From: an uncultured Bacilli bacterium
GTDB taxonomy: Bacteria > Bacillota_I > Bacilli_A > RF39 > UBA660
NCBI GenBank assembly: GCA_934167485.1
Contig: CAKPKL010000009.1
Span: forward strand, 1-60,732
Direction of reading: 5' to 3'
DNA: 60,732 bases
Each line of letters starts with the position of its first letter. Within the stretch, counting starts at the first letter, position 1. A model generated the notes under the pieces. It was not told the DNA's origin and did no database searches. It saw only the letters and a program-made list of their open reading frames with translations. Position numbers and translations under genes: made by a program. Positions 16,489 through 26,199 of the stretch are shown here, piece after piece.

Positions 16489-17994
16489 CTATTTCTTTAT
16501 TACTATTAATGGTAATTCATATATTTCTGACAATTCTTTAGCCTTATTTTGTTTTTCTGGATTACCATCATCTATTAAATATACAGCTTCTAATTTAGTA
16601 TTATATCCATTTAAAGATATTCTGTTGCTCGCATCAAAATTAACAAACTCATCCTCTACATCGTATGGAGTTTTAAAATTAATTATTTCTTTATGTTGTA
16701 CTTCCATTACATCTTGTCTTTCTGTTATATACATAATGTTATCTTTATAACCACAAATGAATCCTATTTGATAATCAAAATATTTATCTGTATTTAATAT
16801 TTCTTTACGTGTAAGTAATATTGTTTCATATTTTTCATCTATAAACTGATTGTTTGAACATATAAAATAAAAATCTTCATTTTCTTTATAATCTTTTATA
16901 TTAGTTATGGTACTTTGCCATATATTTCTAATTACAAGTCCTAAAGCCATTTCTAAATCTTTTATATTATATTTTTTTGTACTTAAACTATCTAAAATGT
17001 AATTTAATATATTTGTATTTTCTTCATCTATTTTATAATTACATTTCTTTATTAGTAAATCTATATAATTGTTAAAATCAGTTGATTTTAAAGGTAAAGA
17101 TTTTTTTATTTCCAATTCATCTAATATTTTACCCTTTAATTTATCAAAATTTACTTTAAATTTTGTTAATTTATTATATATATTATCTATTTCTATTTTA
17201 TTTTTATTATTATATCCTTTTATACTATCAATCGTTGTTTGATATTCATTTAAATCTTTTTTATATTTACTATTATTTATAATTATTTTATTTAAATACT
17301 TTAAATAATCTTGATAATTAGTTAATTCTATTTCTATTTTATTATTTATTAATTCTAGTTGTTGTTTTTTAAAATTAATTAGTTTTTCTTTTTCATCATC
17401 ATTTAATAAATTTAATATTTTTGTTATATATTTTTTTCTAATATCTTGTAATTTATAATTTTCATAATCATCATAACTAAATTCTATTGATGTGTTTATC
17501 AATTTAGAATATATGTTTAATAATTGTTTTTTTAAAGATTCTTCTATGTCTAAACTATTAAAATAATCTACACTAAATAAATCTTGATAATTATCATTTG
17601 ATTCAGATATATCCTTTAATTTTAATTTAACTATTCTATCTAAAGTGTCTAAGTCTTTTTGTATTATATTAATTAACTTACTACTATGTTGAGCAGCTTC
17701 TAAAGTTTCTGTTAATAATTGTGAAGGATTTATTGAATTATAGTTTTGTTCTATATTTTTTATCAACTCATTAAATTCACTTGGTAATTTAAATATTCTA
17801 GATATATTTATTTTATAATATTTAATATGATTATTATTTCTTAATTTGTTTAATTTTTCATGGTTATCTAGGGTATCAAATGCCTCATAATTACCGATAA
17901 CATCATAAAAACTTTTCATTTCATTATTTAAATCTATTTTATATATAGAGGTATCAAAAAAAGAATCATTATCTAATATTTTATTGTCATCCAT
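16489..17994 (-). CDS. Hypothetical cytosolic coiled-coil protein
   Basis: I do not recognise this 501-residue protein. It has no signal peptide or membrane segment. About residues 70-330 are rich in Lys, Glu, Asn and Leu with heptad-like runs, suggesting long helices or coiled coils. The last 150 residues are of mixed composition (ICGYKDNIMYITERQDVMEV; final strand-like LPLIVIKK) and may form a globular domain. It has a good ribosome site (GAGGTGG) and lies between ftsH and a variable pilin gene, with separate terminators on both sides, so it is monocistronic. Confidence 0.7.
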   Translation of the reverse strand: MDDNKILDNDSFFDTSIYKIDLNNEMKSFYDVIGNYEAFDTLDNHEKLNKLRNNNHIKYYKINISRIFKLPSEFNELIKNIEQNYNSINPSQLLTETLEAAQHSSKLINIIQKDLDTLDRIVKLKLKDISESNDNYQDLFSVDYFNSLDIEESLKKQLLNIYSKLINTSIEFSYDDYENYKLQDIRKKYITKILNLLNDDEKEKLINFKKQQLELINNKIEIELTNYQDYLKYLNKIIINNSKYKKDLNEYQTTIDSIKGYNNKNKIEIDNIYNKLTKFKVNFDKLKGKILDELEIKKSLPLKSTDFNNYIDLLIKKCNYKIDEENTNILNYILDSLSTKKYNIKDLEMALGLVIRNIWQSTITNIKDYKENEDFYFICSNNQFIDEKYETILLTRKEILNTDKYFDYQIGFICGYKDNIMYITERQDVMEVQHKEIINFKTPYDVEDEFVNFDASNRISLNGYNTKLEAVYLIDDGNPEKQNKAKELSEIYELPLIVIKK

Positions 17995-18047
17995 AATTCC
18001 ACCTCTTTATTCTAAAAATATTTTAACACATTTTAATTTTTTTTACA

Positions 18048-18076
18048 ATAAAAGAAGATAATTATTCACTATCTTC
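18048..18076 (-). terminator. Terminator of ftsH
   Basis: Minus strand: GAAGATA / TATCTTC with a 9-nt loop, overlapping the last codons of ftsH and followed by TTTTATTG. Confidence 0.7.
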
Positions 18077-20065
18077 CTCTATTGCTTTTTCTAATTCTTT
18101 TTTCTTCATTTTTGAAGCATTTTTTATGCCTTTTTCACGAGCTAAATCTCTTAAATCATCTAAGCTTAAATCAGATATTGAAGCTTCTTTATATTCTGTT
18201 TGATCTATCTCACCATCTTCATCAGGCATACAACCATTTTTTACTAAGTATTCTATTTGTTCTTTAGTAATTGTCTCGTATTCTAATAAAGTTTTTGCGA
18301 TTAGATCTAATAAATCTCTATTTTCTTTTATTATTTTTTGTGTTTTAGCGTAACACTCGTTAATTATTTTTCTTTGTTCTTGATCTATTTCAAATGCTAC
18401 TTGGCTAGAGAAATTACGACTCTTATTATAATCTCTACCTAAGAAAACACTTGATTCTTGATGTTCAAATTGAATAGGTCCTAAATCACTCATACCATAT
18501 TCAGTAACCATTGAACGAGCTATTTTTGTAGCTTTTTCAAAGTCATTATGAGCACCTGTTGTTACTTCATTAAATACTATTTCCTCAGCAACTCTACCTC
18601 CAAGTAATCCACTTATTGTTTCTAATAATTCTTTCTTTGTAGAAAGGAACGTTTCTTCTCTTGGAAGCATTAGATTATATCCACCAGCTTGACCACGAGG
18701 AATTATAGTTATTTTTTGTACTTCATTTGCACCTTCTAATTTAATTCCTACTACAGCATGACCTGCTTCATGATAAGCTACAAGTTTTTTCTCTTTTTCT
18801 GTATATTTCTTAGTTACTTTTGCTGGACCCATTAAAACTCTATCATGTGCTTCATCTATTTCAGACATTGTTATTGCTTTTTTATTTCTTCTTACTGTAA
18901 GAAGTGCGGCTTCGTTTAATAAATTCTCTAAATCAGCTCCACTGAATCCTACTGTTCTTTTTGCAATATTCTCTAATTTAACTCCTTTAGCAAATGTTTT
19001 ACCTTTTGCATGTACTTGTAATATTTCTTCTCTTCCTTTAACATCTGGTAAATTAACTGTTATTTGTCTATCAAATCTACCTGGTCTTAAAAGAGCTGGA
19101 TCAAGTACATCTGGACGGTTTGTAGCTGCTATTACTATTATACCTTCATTAGCTCCAAATCCATCCATTTCTGTTAATAATTGATTAAGTGTTTGTTCTC
19201 TTTCATCATGGCCACCACCTAGACCAGTTCCTCTTTGACGTCCAACTGCATCTATTTCATCTATAAATATTAAACATGGTGCATTTTGTTTTGCTTGTTT
19301 AAACATGTCACGAACACGACTAGCTCCTACACCTACAAATAATTCAACAAAATCTGAACCACTTATAAAGTAGAATGGAACATCAGCTTCACCTGCTACT
19401 GCTTTGGCAAGTAATGTTTTACCTGTTCCTGGAGGACCTACTAATAGAACTCCTTTAGGTATTCTTGCTCCCATTTTTTGAAATTTCTTTGGTTCTTTTA
19501 AGAAATCTATTAATTCTTGAACTTCTTCTTTTTCCTCTGTTAATCCTGCAACCTTATCAAATTTTACTTTATCCTTATCTGTTGTAAGACGTGCTCTACT
19601 TCTACCAAAATCCATAGATTTATTAGCACCACCCATTTGTTTAGAAATAAACAAATAAGCTACAACACCAACTCCAAGTAATAATAATGTAGGTAATATA
19701 TTAACAACTACGAATAAAAGTACACTAGATTGTGGATCATTTGAAACTTTAATTTCTATATCATTTGAAGATTTTGCTTCATCAATTTGCTTTAAAGTTT
19801 CTTCACTAAGTGTTCCTGAAGATGAGAATGTCTCATTTTCTTTGTAACCTTTTAACTTTCCTGTTAAATTATATACTCCTTGATTACTATTTTGTTTTAT
19901 AGTTAATTCTGTTACTTTATTTTCTTCTAAAGCTTTTATAAATTCACTATAAGATAATTCATTTACTTTAGTATTTAATGTGTTTAGAAAATAAAATACT
20001 CCTAGTATTACTATAAATAAAAATATATATGAAAATAAACTCCTTTTAACTACTTTTTTATCCAT
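18062..20065 (-). CDS. ftsH: ATP-dependent zinc metalloprotease FtsH
   Basis: The 667-residue protein has two membrane segments (about 9-27 and 113-140) around an extracytoplasmic loop, an AAA domain with Walker A GPPGTGKT near 209-216 and Walker B IFIDEID near 268, the second-region arginines RPGRFDR, and the zinc site HEAGH near 432. It degrades membrane and regulatory proteins. Unusually, the last 35 residues (LSLDDLRDLAREKGI... KKKELEKAIEE) look like a SAP/Rho-N-type helix-extended-loop-helix motif not normal for FtsH. tilS is immediately upstream (12 bp), as in Bacillus, but the usual hpt between them is missing. Confidence 0.95.
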   Translation of the reverse strand: MDKKVVKRSLFSYIFLFIVILGVFYFLNTLNTKVNELSYSEFIKALEENKVTELTIKQNSNQGVYNLTGKLKGYKENETFSSSGTLSEETLKQIDEAKSSNDIEIKVSNDPQSSVLLFVVVNILPTLLLLGVGVVAYLFISKQMGGANKSMDFGRSRARLTTDKDKVKFDKVAGLTEEKEEVQELIDFLKEPKKFQKMGARIPKGVLLVGPPGTGKTLLAKAVAGEADVPFYFISGSDFVELFVGVGASRVRDMFKQAKQNAPCLIFIDEIDAVGRQRGTGLGGGHDEREQTLNQLLTEMDGFGANEGIIVIAATNRPDVLDPALLRPGRFDRQITVNLPDVKGREEILQVHAKGKTFAKGVKLENIAKRTVGFSGADLENLLNEAALLTVRRNKKAITMSEIDEAHDRVLMGPAKVTKKYTEKEKKLVAYHEAGHAVVGIKLEGANEVQKITIIPRGQAGGYNLMLPREETFLSTKKELLETISGLLGGRVAEEIVFNEVTTGAHNDFEKATKIARSMVTEYGMSDLGPIQFEHQESSVFLGRDYNKSRNFSSQVAFEIDQEQRKIINECYAKTQKIIKENRDLLDLIAKTLLEYETITKEQIEYLVKNGCMPDEDGEIDQTEYKEASISDLSLDDLRDLAREKGIKNASKMKKKELEKAIEEDSE

Positions 20066-20077
20066 ACTATTCCTCCT

Positions 20078-21394
20078 TTAATTGTACTTTAATATTATAT
20101 CATACTTTTCTTGTTTTTTTCTATCTAAATGTGATTTTTTAATACCAGGAATCCAAATTATTTCTCCAGTACTGTCTGTTACAATAGGATATTCTCCTCT
20201 TTGTTCTTTTGGTATCTTTGAATCTATAAATATATCACTTACTTTTTTAGTACCTAACATATTCTTTACGCGCATTACATCTCCAGGTTTCCTGTTTCTA
20301 ACATAAAATGGTAATTTTATATCTTTGCTATTTAAATGTATTACATAATTTGTTGTAAGTGTTGTACTTATATCATTTTCTATTACTTTACCATTTGGTA
20401 ATTTAACATAATCTGTAAATTCTAAGTTATAATTAGTTATTTTATTTTTATTTATAACTCTAAAATTATTATATTCTATTACTGCTTTTTTATTAAGTGG
20501 TAAATCAAACTCCATATTTTTTCTTTTAGATATTCTATTTATAATTATATCTATATGTTTGTTATTTATATAGGTAATATTTTGTTCATAAATGTTTTTA
20601 AAAAAACGTTCTAATAAATATATTTTAATTATTATATCTTGTTTATTAAATTCATCTATATTTATTTCATTTTTAAATACTATATTATCATATATTTTAT
20701 CTGTTACTTTTTCTAAAAAAGAATGTGCTAAAATTAGTTTTTCATTGTATTCTATAAATTTATAATGTACATTAGGATTTTCTTTTTTTAATTCAGGTAA
20801 TATTTTATTTCTATATCTATTTCTTGTATATTTTAAATCTGAATTAGATGAATCTATGGCATACCATATACCTCTACTATCTAATTCTTTAAGTATTTTA
20901 TCCTTTGTTAAAAATATTAGTGGTCTTGCGATTTTATAACCTCTATCATTTGATATTCTTTCAAAGCCTGCATATCCTTTTAAGTTAGAACCTCTAGATA
21001 TTTTCATTAAAACTGTCTCTATTAGGTCATCTCCATGGTGAGCTGTAAAGAGAATGTCAGCACTATGTTTTCTCACTATTTTATCAAAAAAATCATATCT
21101 TATTTTGCGTGCGGCTTCTTCGCTAAATTTGTCATTTGGATAATTTTCTATTTTATGGAATTCAAAAGTAATATTATTTTTATTACAATATTCTTCTACT
21201 CTAATTGCTTCCTCTTCACTTTCAGCTCTTAAATTATGATGTACATGTGCAGCAACTATTTTTAAATTTAATTTATCTTTTAAAGTTAATAATATATCTA
21301 TAAGCAACATTGAATCTGGACCACCACTCAAAGCTACCACTACACACTTATTTTTTAAGTTTAATTCTTCTAAAAATTTATATACTTCATCCAT
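20078..21394 (-). CDS. tilS: tRNA(Ile)-lysidine synthetase
   Basis: A 438-residue PP-loop ATPase with the motif SGGPDSM at 24-30 in the N-terminal domain and the C-terminal TilS domain (FYVRNRKPGDVMRV, TKKVSDIFIDSKIP). It attaches lysine to C34 of the CAU-anticodon isoleucine tRNA so that AUA is read as Ile, essential in an AT-rich organism with many AUA codons. The ribosome site AGGTGAT precedes ATG. Co-transcribed with ftsH. Confidence 0.95.
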   Translation of the reverse strand: MDEVYKFLEELNLKNKCVVVALSGGPDSMLLIDILLTLKDKLNLKIVAAHVHHNLRAESEEEAIRVEEYCNKNNITFEFHKIENYPNDKFSEEAARKIRYDFFDKIVRKHSADILFTAHHGDDLIETVLMKISRGSNLKGYAGFERISNDRGYKIARPLIFLTKDKILKELDSRGIWYAIDSSNSDLKYTRNRYRNKILPELKKENPNVHYKFIEYNEKLILAHSFLEKVTDKIYDNIVFKNEINIDEFNKQDIIIKIYLLERFFKNIYEQNITYINNKHIDIIINRISKRKNMEFDLPLNKKAVIEYNNFRVINKNKITNYNLEFTDYVKLPNGKVIENDISTTLTTNYVIHLNSKDIKLPFYVRNRKPGDVMRVKNMLGTKKVSDIFIDSKIPKEQRGEYPIVTDSTGEIIWIPGIKKSHLDRKKQEKYDIILKYN

Positions 21395-21448
21395 AAAATC
21401 ACCTGACCTATATTGTATTATAAAAGTTTTTATTTTTCAATATTTTTT

Positions 21449-21475
21449 TTAAAAAACCAAAGTAAATCTTTGGTT
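21449..21475 (-). terminator. Terminator of the 123-residue membrane protein gene
   Basis: Minus strand: AACCAAAG-ATTTA-CTTTGGTT followed by T run; overlaps the stop. Confidence 0.85.
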
Positions 21476-21845
21476 ATTCATTATTTGTATCTTTTGCATC
21501 ATCATTAATAATAATATTAGTTCCTGATATTGTATAGCTTGTAGTAATTATATTTTTGTCTTTTTCATTCTCTTCTATTATTGCTTTTTTATCTTTTTTA
21601 TAAAGAATAGCAAATATAATTCCAACAATTAATAATATAAAACCTATTAATATTAACCATATATAATTAGTGTTCATAATTCGTGTACAAGTTAAAGCAC
21701 TTTCACTTGAATTTTTAGCAATATAAAATAGTTGGTGGTCACAAACAAAATAACTATATATTAAAATATCAATTACTATAAAAAAGAAAACACAACTTAA
21801 GAATATTGATACAATTGATGTAATTAAATTTTTATTTTTTATCAT
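21474..21845 (-). CDS. Hypothetical two-helix membrane protein
   Basis: The 123-residue protein has membrane segments at about 9-31 and 62-84, an exposed loop with two cysteines (SYFVCDHQLFYI and ALTCTRIMNTN), and a charged tail. The loop and second helix resemble those of a small unusual-start gene at 47465-47725 (GSFVCGKPFYVI, LGCTSIFNTN), so the two are paralogues. Two Cys flanking a short extracytoplasmic loop suggest a disulfide. Function unknown. AGGAGG precedes the start and it has its own terminator. Confidence 0.75.
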   Translation of the reverse strand: MIKNKNLITSIVSIFLSCVFFFIVIDILIYSYFVCDHQLFYIAKNSSESALTCTRIMNTNYIWLILIGFILLIVGIIFAILYKKDKKAIIEENEKDKNIITTSYTISGTNIIINDDAKDTNNE

Positions 21846-21932
21846 GCTATACCTCCTATTTATTCGAGTTAATTATATCATATTATAATTTTTTTATATA
21901 TGTTTTTTTATAAAATATATTTTACTTTACAT

Positions 21933-21959
21933 AAAAAGCACATCATTTATGATATGCTT
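21933..21959 (-). terminator. Terminator of the rlmH operon
   Basis: Minus strand: AAGCATATCA-TAAA-TGATGTGCTT followed by TTTAT. The 5' arm is the end of the rlmH coding sequence. Confidence 0.8.
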
Positions 21960-22398
21960 CATTATTGTTTATCTTAAATGAACGATATATTTGTTCTAAA
22001 AGATTTACTCTAAATAATTGATGTGGAAATGTAAGTTTAGAAAAAGATAATTTATAATTACTTCTTTCTTTTATTGCTTCGTGTAATCCATATGATCCAC
22101 CTATTATAAAAGTAATAGTAGAATGAGTATTAAATGTGTTATTGATTTTTTTTGCAAGTTCTACACTATTTAACATATTACCTTCAATTTCTAAAGTAAT
22201 AACAAAATCTTTTGAATCTATATATTTTTCTATTAAATTTTTTTCTTTTTCTAAAATAATATCTTTACTTGGATTATCTATATCGTTTACTTCTATTATA
22301 TCTAATTTTGTATATTTAGATAATCTTTTTTTATATTCATTTATAGCGTCTATTAAATATTTTTCTTTTATTTTTCCTACACAAATTATTTTTATCAT
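21943..22398 (-). CDS. rlmH: 23S rRNA (pseudouridine-1915-N3)-methyltransferase RlmH
   Basis: A 151-residue SPOUT methyltransferase: IGGSYGLHEAI near 99-109 forms the knotted SAM site, and the C-terminal LLEQIYRSFKINNNEAYHK is the family's conserved end. It methylates pseudouridine 1915 in helix 69 of 23S rRNA on 70S ribosomes. Its start overlaps the end of walJ by 4 bases, as in the Bacillus walRKHIJ-rlmH region. The terminator is built into its last codons. Confidence 0.96.
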   Translation of the reverse strand: MIKIICVGKIKEKYLIDAINEYKKRLSKYTKLDIIEVNDIDNPSKDIILEKEKNLIEKYIDSKDFVITLEIEGNMLNSVELAKKINNTFNTHSTITFIIGGSYGLHEAIKERSNYKLSFSKLTFPHQLFRVNLLEQIYRSFKINNNEAYHK

Positions 22399-23156
22399 AC
22401 TGTGAACAACTCCGTCATTTCATTTTGTCTAGCTATCGTTATATTATCAAATTTTATATGCTTATTTTTTAATGTTTCTTTTAATGTCGTAAGCGCTAAA
22501 TCTTCTGTATTATTTTGTTCACTTAAATGGGCTAATACTATTTGTTTTGTATTATTACCTATTAGTTTAGTTAAATAATATGAAGAATCTTTATTTGATA
22601 AATGGCCTTTATCACTCAATATTCTTATTTTAATATGGTGTGGATATTTAGGATTATTCATAAGTTTTTCTATATCGTGATTACTTTCAAATACATATAA
22701 ATTTTTATTTTGTATATATTTAAAGTTACGTTCACTAATATATCCTGTATCTGTTATATATACCATAGAAGATTCTCCTTCTTCTATTACATAACCTCTA
22801 ATATCTCGAACATCGTGTGATAATTTTATAGATTTAATTCTTATATCACTATCTATATTTACTTCATTTTCACTACATATATGTGTTAGATTTAGTTTTG
22901 CTTCTTCCATTATCTCAGTTGATATATATATTAAAGGATTATATTTTTTAGCAAATACCTTTAATCCTCCTACGTGATCTACATGAGAATGGGTAATTAA
23001 AACTATATCAATGTCACTCGGATCTATTCCTATCTGTTTTAAATTTTTTTCTACATATAAAGAACTGGTACCTATATCAATTAAAATTTTATGATTTTTT
23101 GTTTCGACATAAGTACAATTCCCTTTACTACCACTTGATAAAACTGATATTTTCAT
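22395..23156 (-). CDS. walJ: MBL-fold metallohydrolase WalJ/YycJ
   Basis: This 253-residue metallo-beta-lactamase-fold protein has the metal-binding THSHVDHVGG near 56-65 and later His/Asp ligands (SHDVRD, TDTGYIS). YycJ homologues have nuclease-type activity and have been linked to DNA repair and to coordination of replication with division. It starts within the stop codon of the M23 gene (TAATG) and lacks its own clear ribosome site, so translation is coupled. The walRKHI genes are not next to it here. Confidence 0.92.
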   Translation of the reverse strand: MKISVLSSGSKGNCTYVETKNHKILIDIGTSSLYVEKNLKQIGIDPSDIDIVLITHSHVDHVGGLKVFAKKYNPLIYISTEIMEEAKLNLTHICSENEVNIDSDIRIKSIKLSHDVRDIRGYVIEEGESSMVYITDTGYISERNFKYIQNKNLYVFESNHDIEKLMNNPKYPHHIKIRILSDKGHLSNKDSSYYLTKLIGNNTKQIVLAHLSEQNNTEDLALTTLKETLKNKHIKFDNITIARQNEMTELFTV

Positions 23157-24856
23157 TAATAGAAATTAAATGGATTCGTATGGCATTTATATCCTGAACA
23201 ATTTCTAATTTCAAAATGAAGATGGGGTCCTGTTGACCAACCACTAGAACCAACATACCCAATTACCTGGCCACGAGCTACTGTACTACCTATTGATAAT
23301 CCTGGAGCAAACCTAGCCATATGAGCATAGAATGAATAATAACCATTATTGTGATTTATTTGAATATAATTACCATTATCTGATCTATATTCCATTTGAT
23401 CTATGACACCATTATTTGCCGCATATACTGGAGAACCATATCCTGTTCCTGCTATATCTAAACCACTGTGGAAATTACCTTCTCCAAATACAGCCAATCT
23501 ATATCCATAGTATGAAGATATTGTATATCCACTATTTGTTGGCCATCCCCAAGAAGTTGTACTACCAACTGATGGTACATATTTAGTTCCTATATTAATA
23601 ATTTTAGATACTGGACTTTTTATTACTTCTTTATCTACTGGATCTACGTATGCAATCTCACCATTTACACTTTTAACATTTTGAGATACTCTCTCTACTC
23701 CTGTTTCTCCTTCTTGTGAAACAACCATACTACCTTGACTTATTGATTCATCATATTGTTCAACAACAGCAAAATCAGTAGTCTTATCTACAACTTCATA
23801 TTTTTCTACAACTATTTGAATTTTTGGATCTATTTTTGATATAACTATATCTGTACCTGTTACAAGTAAATTATCTCTGCTTGTATATTGAGGATTAAAG
23901 ATTAAAAACTCCTGTACACTTATCTGATTTTCAAAAGCTAAAGATTCTATTGAATCTCCAGGTTTTACTTGAACTATTCTCTCTTCGTAAGTATCACCAT
24001 ATAATAAGTATGCAGATAATGAAGTTGCATCTGTATATATTTTTTCTTCAACAGAAATATTTACGGCTTTATAAGTAATTTCTTGTTCTACATATATATT
24101 TTCTATAACTGATCCTGTTGATGTTATTTCTATTTGATTATCATTTTTATAAGCAACATAACTATTGTCATCTACAAATATTGTTATAAGATTCTCTATA
24201 GCATCTGAAAATATTTTTTTATCCATTGTATAAACAATTATATCATCTACACCCTCATTTGTACTTTTAATAGTAAATTTGTACCCTGGTACTGTACAAG
24301 ATTTTTTTGCTATAATTCTTTTATATATTTCAGGAACTGCTATTATATCATCATGATATGTGTATACTTTTTTTATTTCTATTCCATTAGGAGTATATAC
24401 ATTATTTGTATGAGAATATATATCATTAGTATTAATATAATTTCTCATTTCTTGTATTTCTATATCAGTTAAATTAAATAACTTTTCTTCTAAATAAAAT
24501 TTAATATTATCTAAATCTATATCACTTAAATTATAATTATCTTTATTTGTTAATAAAAATTTTGCTTTATCTCCATTACTATAGGTTTGTAATCCTTCCA
24601 AACCTATATACTTATTAAATGTATCTATAGCATCTATTTTAAGTTTATATTTTCTTAAATTTTTTCTAATTGAATCTGCTTGAGTATTTATATATTTTTC
24701 TAATTCTTCTTTTGATTCAATCATACCAATAAATTCACTATCTAAATATACATTATAGTATGTTTGTGGTTGTTTACTTGTTTTATAATTAAAACCAAAT
24801 AAAAATATAACTACAGATAAAACAAATATTAAAAAATATATTCCTATTTTTTTCAT
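23156..24856 (-). CDS. Membrane-anchored LysM-G5-M23 cell-wall peptidase
   Basis: The 566-residue protein begins with one membrane segment (about 4-22), then a ~270-residue extracytoplasmic region, a LysM-like motif (KPGDSIESLAFENQ near 299), a G5-like segment (about 345-425) and a C-terminal M23 domain. Zinc and catalytic motifs are intact: HSGLDIA near 462, YAHM near 508, and HLHFE near 545. It should cut peptide cross-links in peptidoglycan outside the cell. It sits in the same transcript as dnaB, walJ and rlmH, a link between wall turnover and replication genes like that of the Bacillus wal region. Confidence 0.92.
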   Translation of the reverse strand: MKKIGIYFLIFVLSVVIFLFGFNYKTSKQPQTYYNVYLDSEFIGMIESKEELEKYINTQADSIRKNLRKYKLKIDAIDTFNKYIGLEGLQTYSNGDKAKFLLTNKDNYNLSDIDLDNIKFYLEEKLFNLTDIEIQEMRNYINTNDIYSHTNNVYTPNGIEIKKVYTYHDDIIAVPEIYKRIIAKKSCTVPGYKFTIKSTNEGVDDIIVYTMDKKIFSDAIENLITIFVDDNSYVAYKNDNQIEITSTGSVIENIYVEQEITYKAVNISVEEKIYTDATSLSAYLLYGDTYEERIVQVKPGDSIESLAFENQISVQEFLIFNPQYTSRDNLLVTGTDIVISKIDPKIQIVVEKYEVVDKTTDFAVVEQYDESISQGSMVVSQEGETGVERVSQNVKSVNGEIAYVDPVDKEVIKSPVSKIINIGTKYVPSVGSTTSWGWPTNSGYTISSYYGYRLAVFGEGNFHSGLDIAGTGYGSPVYAANNGVIDQMEYRSDNGNYIQINHNNGYYSFYAHMARFAPGLSIGSTVARGQVIGYVGSSGWSTGPHLHFEIRNCSGYKCHTNPFNFY

Positions 24857-24863
24857 GTGTCAC

Positions 24864-26192
24864 CTAGCCTTCTTCTTGTACGTTTGCTACATTTACAAAA
24901 GTACTTGTACCCCTTTGAAATATTAATGGAACATCTGCTAAAGGACCATTACGATGTTTCCTTATAACAAATTCCATCAAACTATTTTCTTTTTCTCTTT
25001 CTTCATCAGAACAATGTAAGAATGCTACTATATCAGCATCCTGTTCTATTGCTCCTGACTCTCTTAAGTCGCTTAACATAGGCTTTTTATCTACCCTTTG
25101 CTCAATACCACGCGATAACTGTGATAGCGCTATTACAGGAACATTTAATTCCATTGCCATTGTCTTTAGCGCTCTTGAAATATCTGCTACTTCTTGTTGC
25201 CTATTCGCACCATTTTTACTACTACCTTGAATAAGTGTTAAATAGTCGATTACAACTATATCAAGTCCACTTGGACTTGTTGCAAGTTTTCTACATTTAC
25301 TTCTTATTTCTCCAACAGTTTGTCCTGCTGTGTCATCTATAAAAATATTAGTACTTGAAAGTCTACTTATTGCTTCGTTTACTCTCTTCCAATCAGAGTG
25401 TTCTAGGTTACCAGTTTTAAGTTTATTTCCTTCAATTTGTCCAACACTAGCAAGCATACGGCTAGCTAATTGTTCCGCACCCATTTCCATATTAAATAAA
25501 GCGACTGTCTTTTTTGAATTAATCGCAATATTATTTACCATATTTAAAGCAATTGCTGTCTTTCCCATACCTGGACGAGCAGCTATTATTATTAATTCAT
25601 GTGGATGAAATCCACTAGTTATTTTATCTAACTCATAAAATCCTGTTGGTATACCTGTAATATCTCCTTTATTTGCAGCAAGTTTTTCTAAATCTGCTTG
25701 AGTTTTATATAAAACGTCTTGTATAGATTTAAATTCTGTACTTCTAAGACTTTTTGATACATCAAAGATTTTCTTTTCTGCTTCTTCAATTACATCACTT
25801 ATACTATTTGATGTATTATAACTATCAGTAATTATTGAAGTAGCTTCATCAATAAGTCTTCTTAAAATAGCCTTATCTTCAACTATTTTAATATATTCAT
25901 CAATATTTGCAGCACTCGGAACACTTTCTATTATTTCAGTTAAATATTCTATATCACCTACAGTTTTTAACCAATTTCTATTATTTAGCTCTTCTGCTAC
26001 TGTTGTTAAATCAACAACACTTCCCCTAGAATCAACTGATTTTATACACTCAAAAATTTTAGAATGATTATCTGAATAAAATTCACTACCATTTAATAAT
26101 TCTAAACCTTTTTGTAATGCTTTCTTAGTAAGAAACATTGAACCTAATACTGATTGTTCTGCATCTATATTATTAGGTATTTCTCTATTCAT
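24864..26192 (-). CDS. dnaB: Replicative DNA helicase DnaB (DnaC of Bacillus)
   Basis: A 442-residue RecA-type hexameric helicase: N-terminal primase-interaction domain (PNNIDAEQSVLGSM), linker, Walker A ARPGMGKTA near 206-214, Walker B IVVIDYL near 313, and the conserved SQLSRGIEQR and DLRESGAIEQDADIV near 356-384. It unwinds the fork and recruits DnaG. The gene follows rplI by 7 bases, the usual Bacillus order. Confidence 0.97.
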   Translation of the reverse strand: MNREIPNNIDAEQSVLGSMFLTKKALQKGLELLNGSEFYSDNHSKIFECIKSVDSRGSVVDLTTVAEELNNRNWLKTVGDIEYLTEIIESVPSAANIDEYIKIVEDKAILRRLIDEATSIITDSYNTSNSISDVIEEAEKKIFDVSKSLRSTEFKSIQDVLYKTQADLEKLAANKGDITGIPTGFYELDKITSGFHPHELIIIAARPGMGKTAIALNMVNNIAINSKKTVALFNMEMGAEQLASRMLASVGQIEGNKLKTGNLEHSDWKRVNEAISRLSSTNIFIDDTAGQTVGEIRSKCRKLATSPSGLDIVVIDYLTLIQGSSKNGANRQQEVADISRALKTMAMELNVPVIALSQLSRGIEQRVDKKPMLSDLRESGAIEQDADIVAFLHCSDEEREKENSLMEFVIRKHRNGPLADVPLIFQRGTSTFVNVANVQEEG

Positions 26193-26199
26193 ACTTCAC

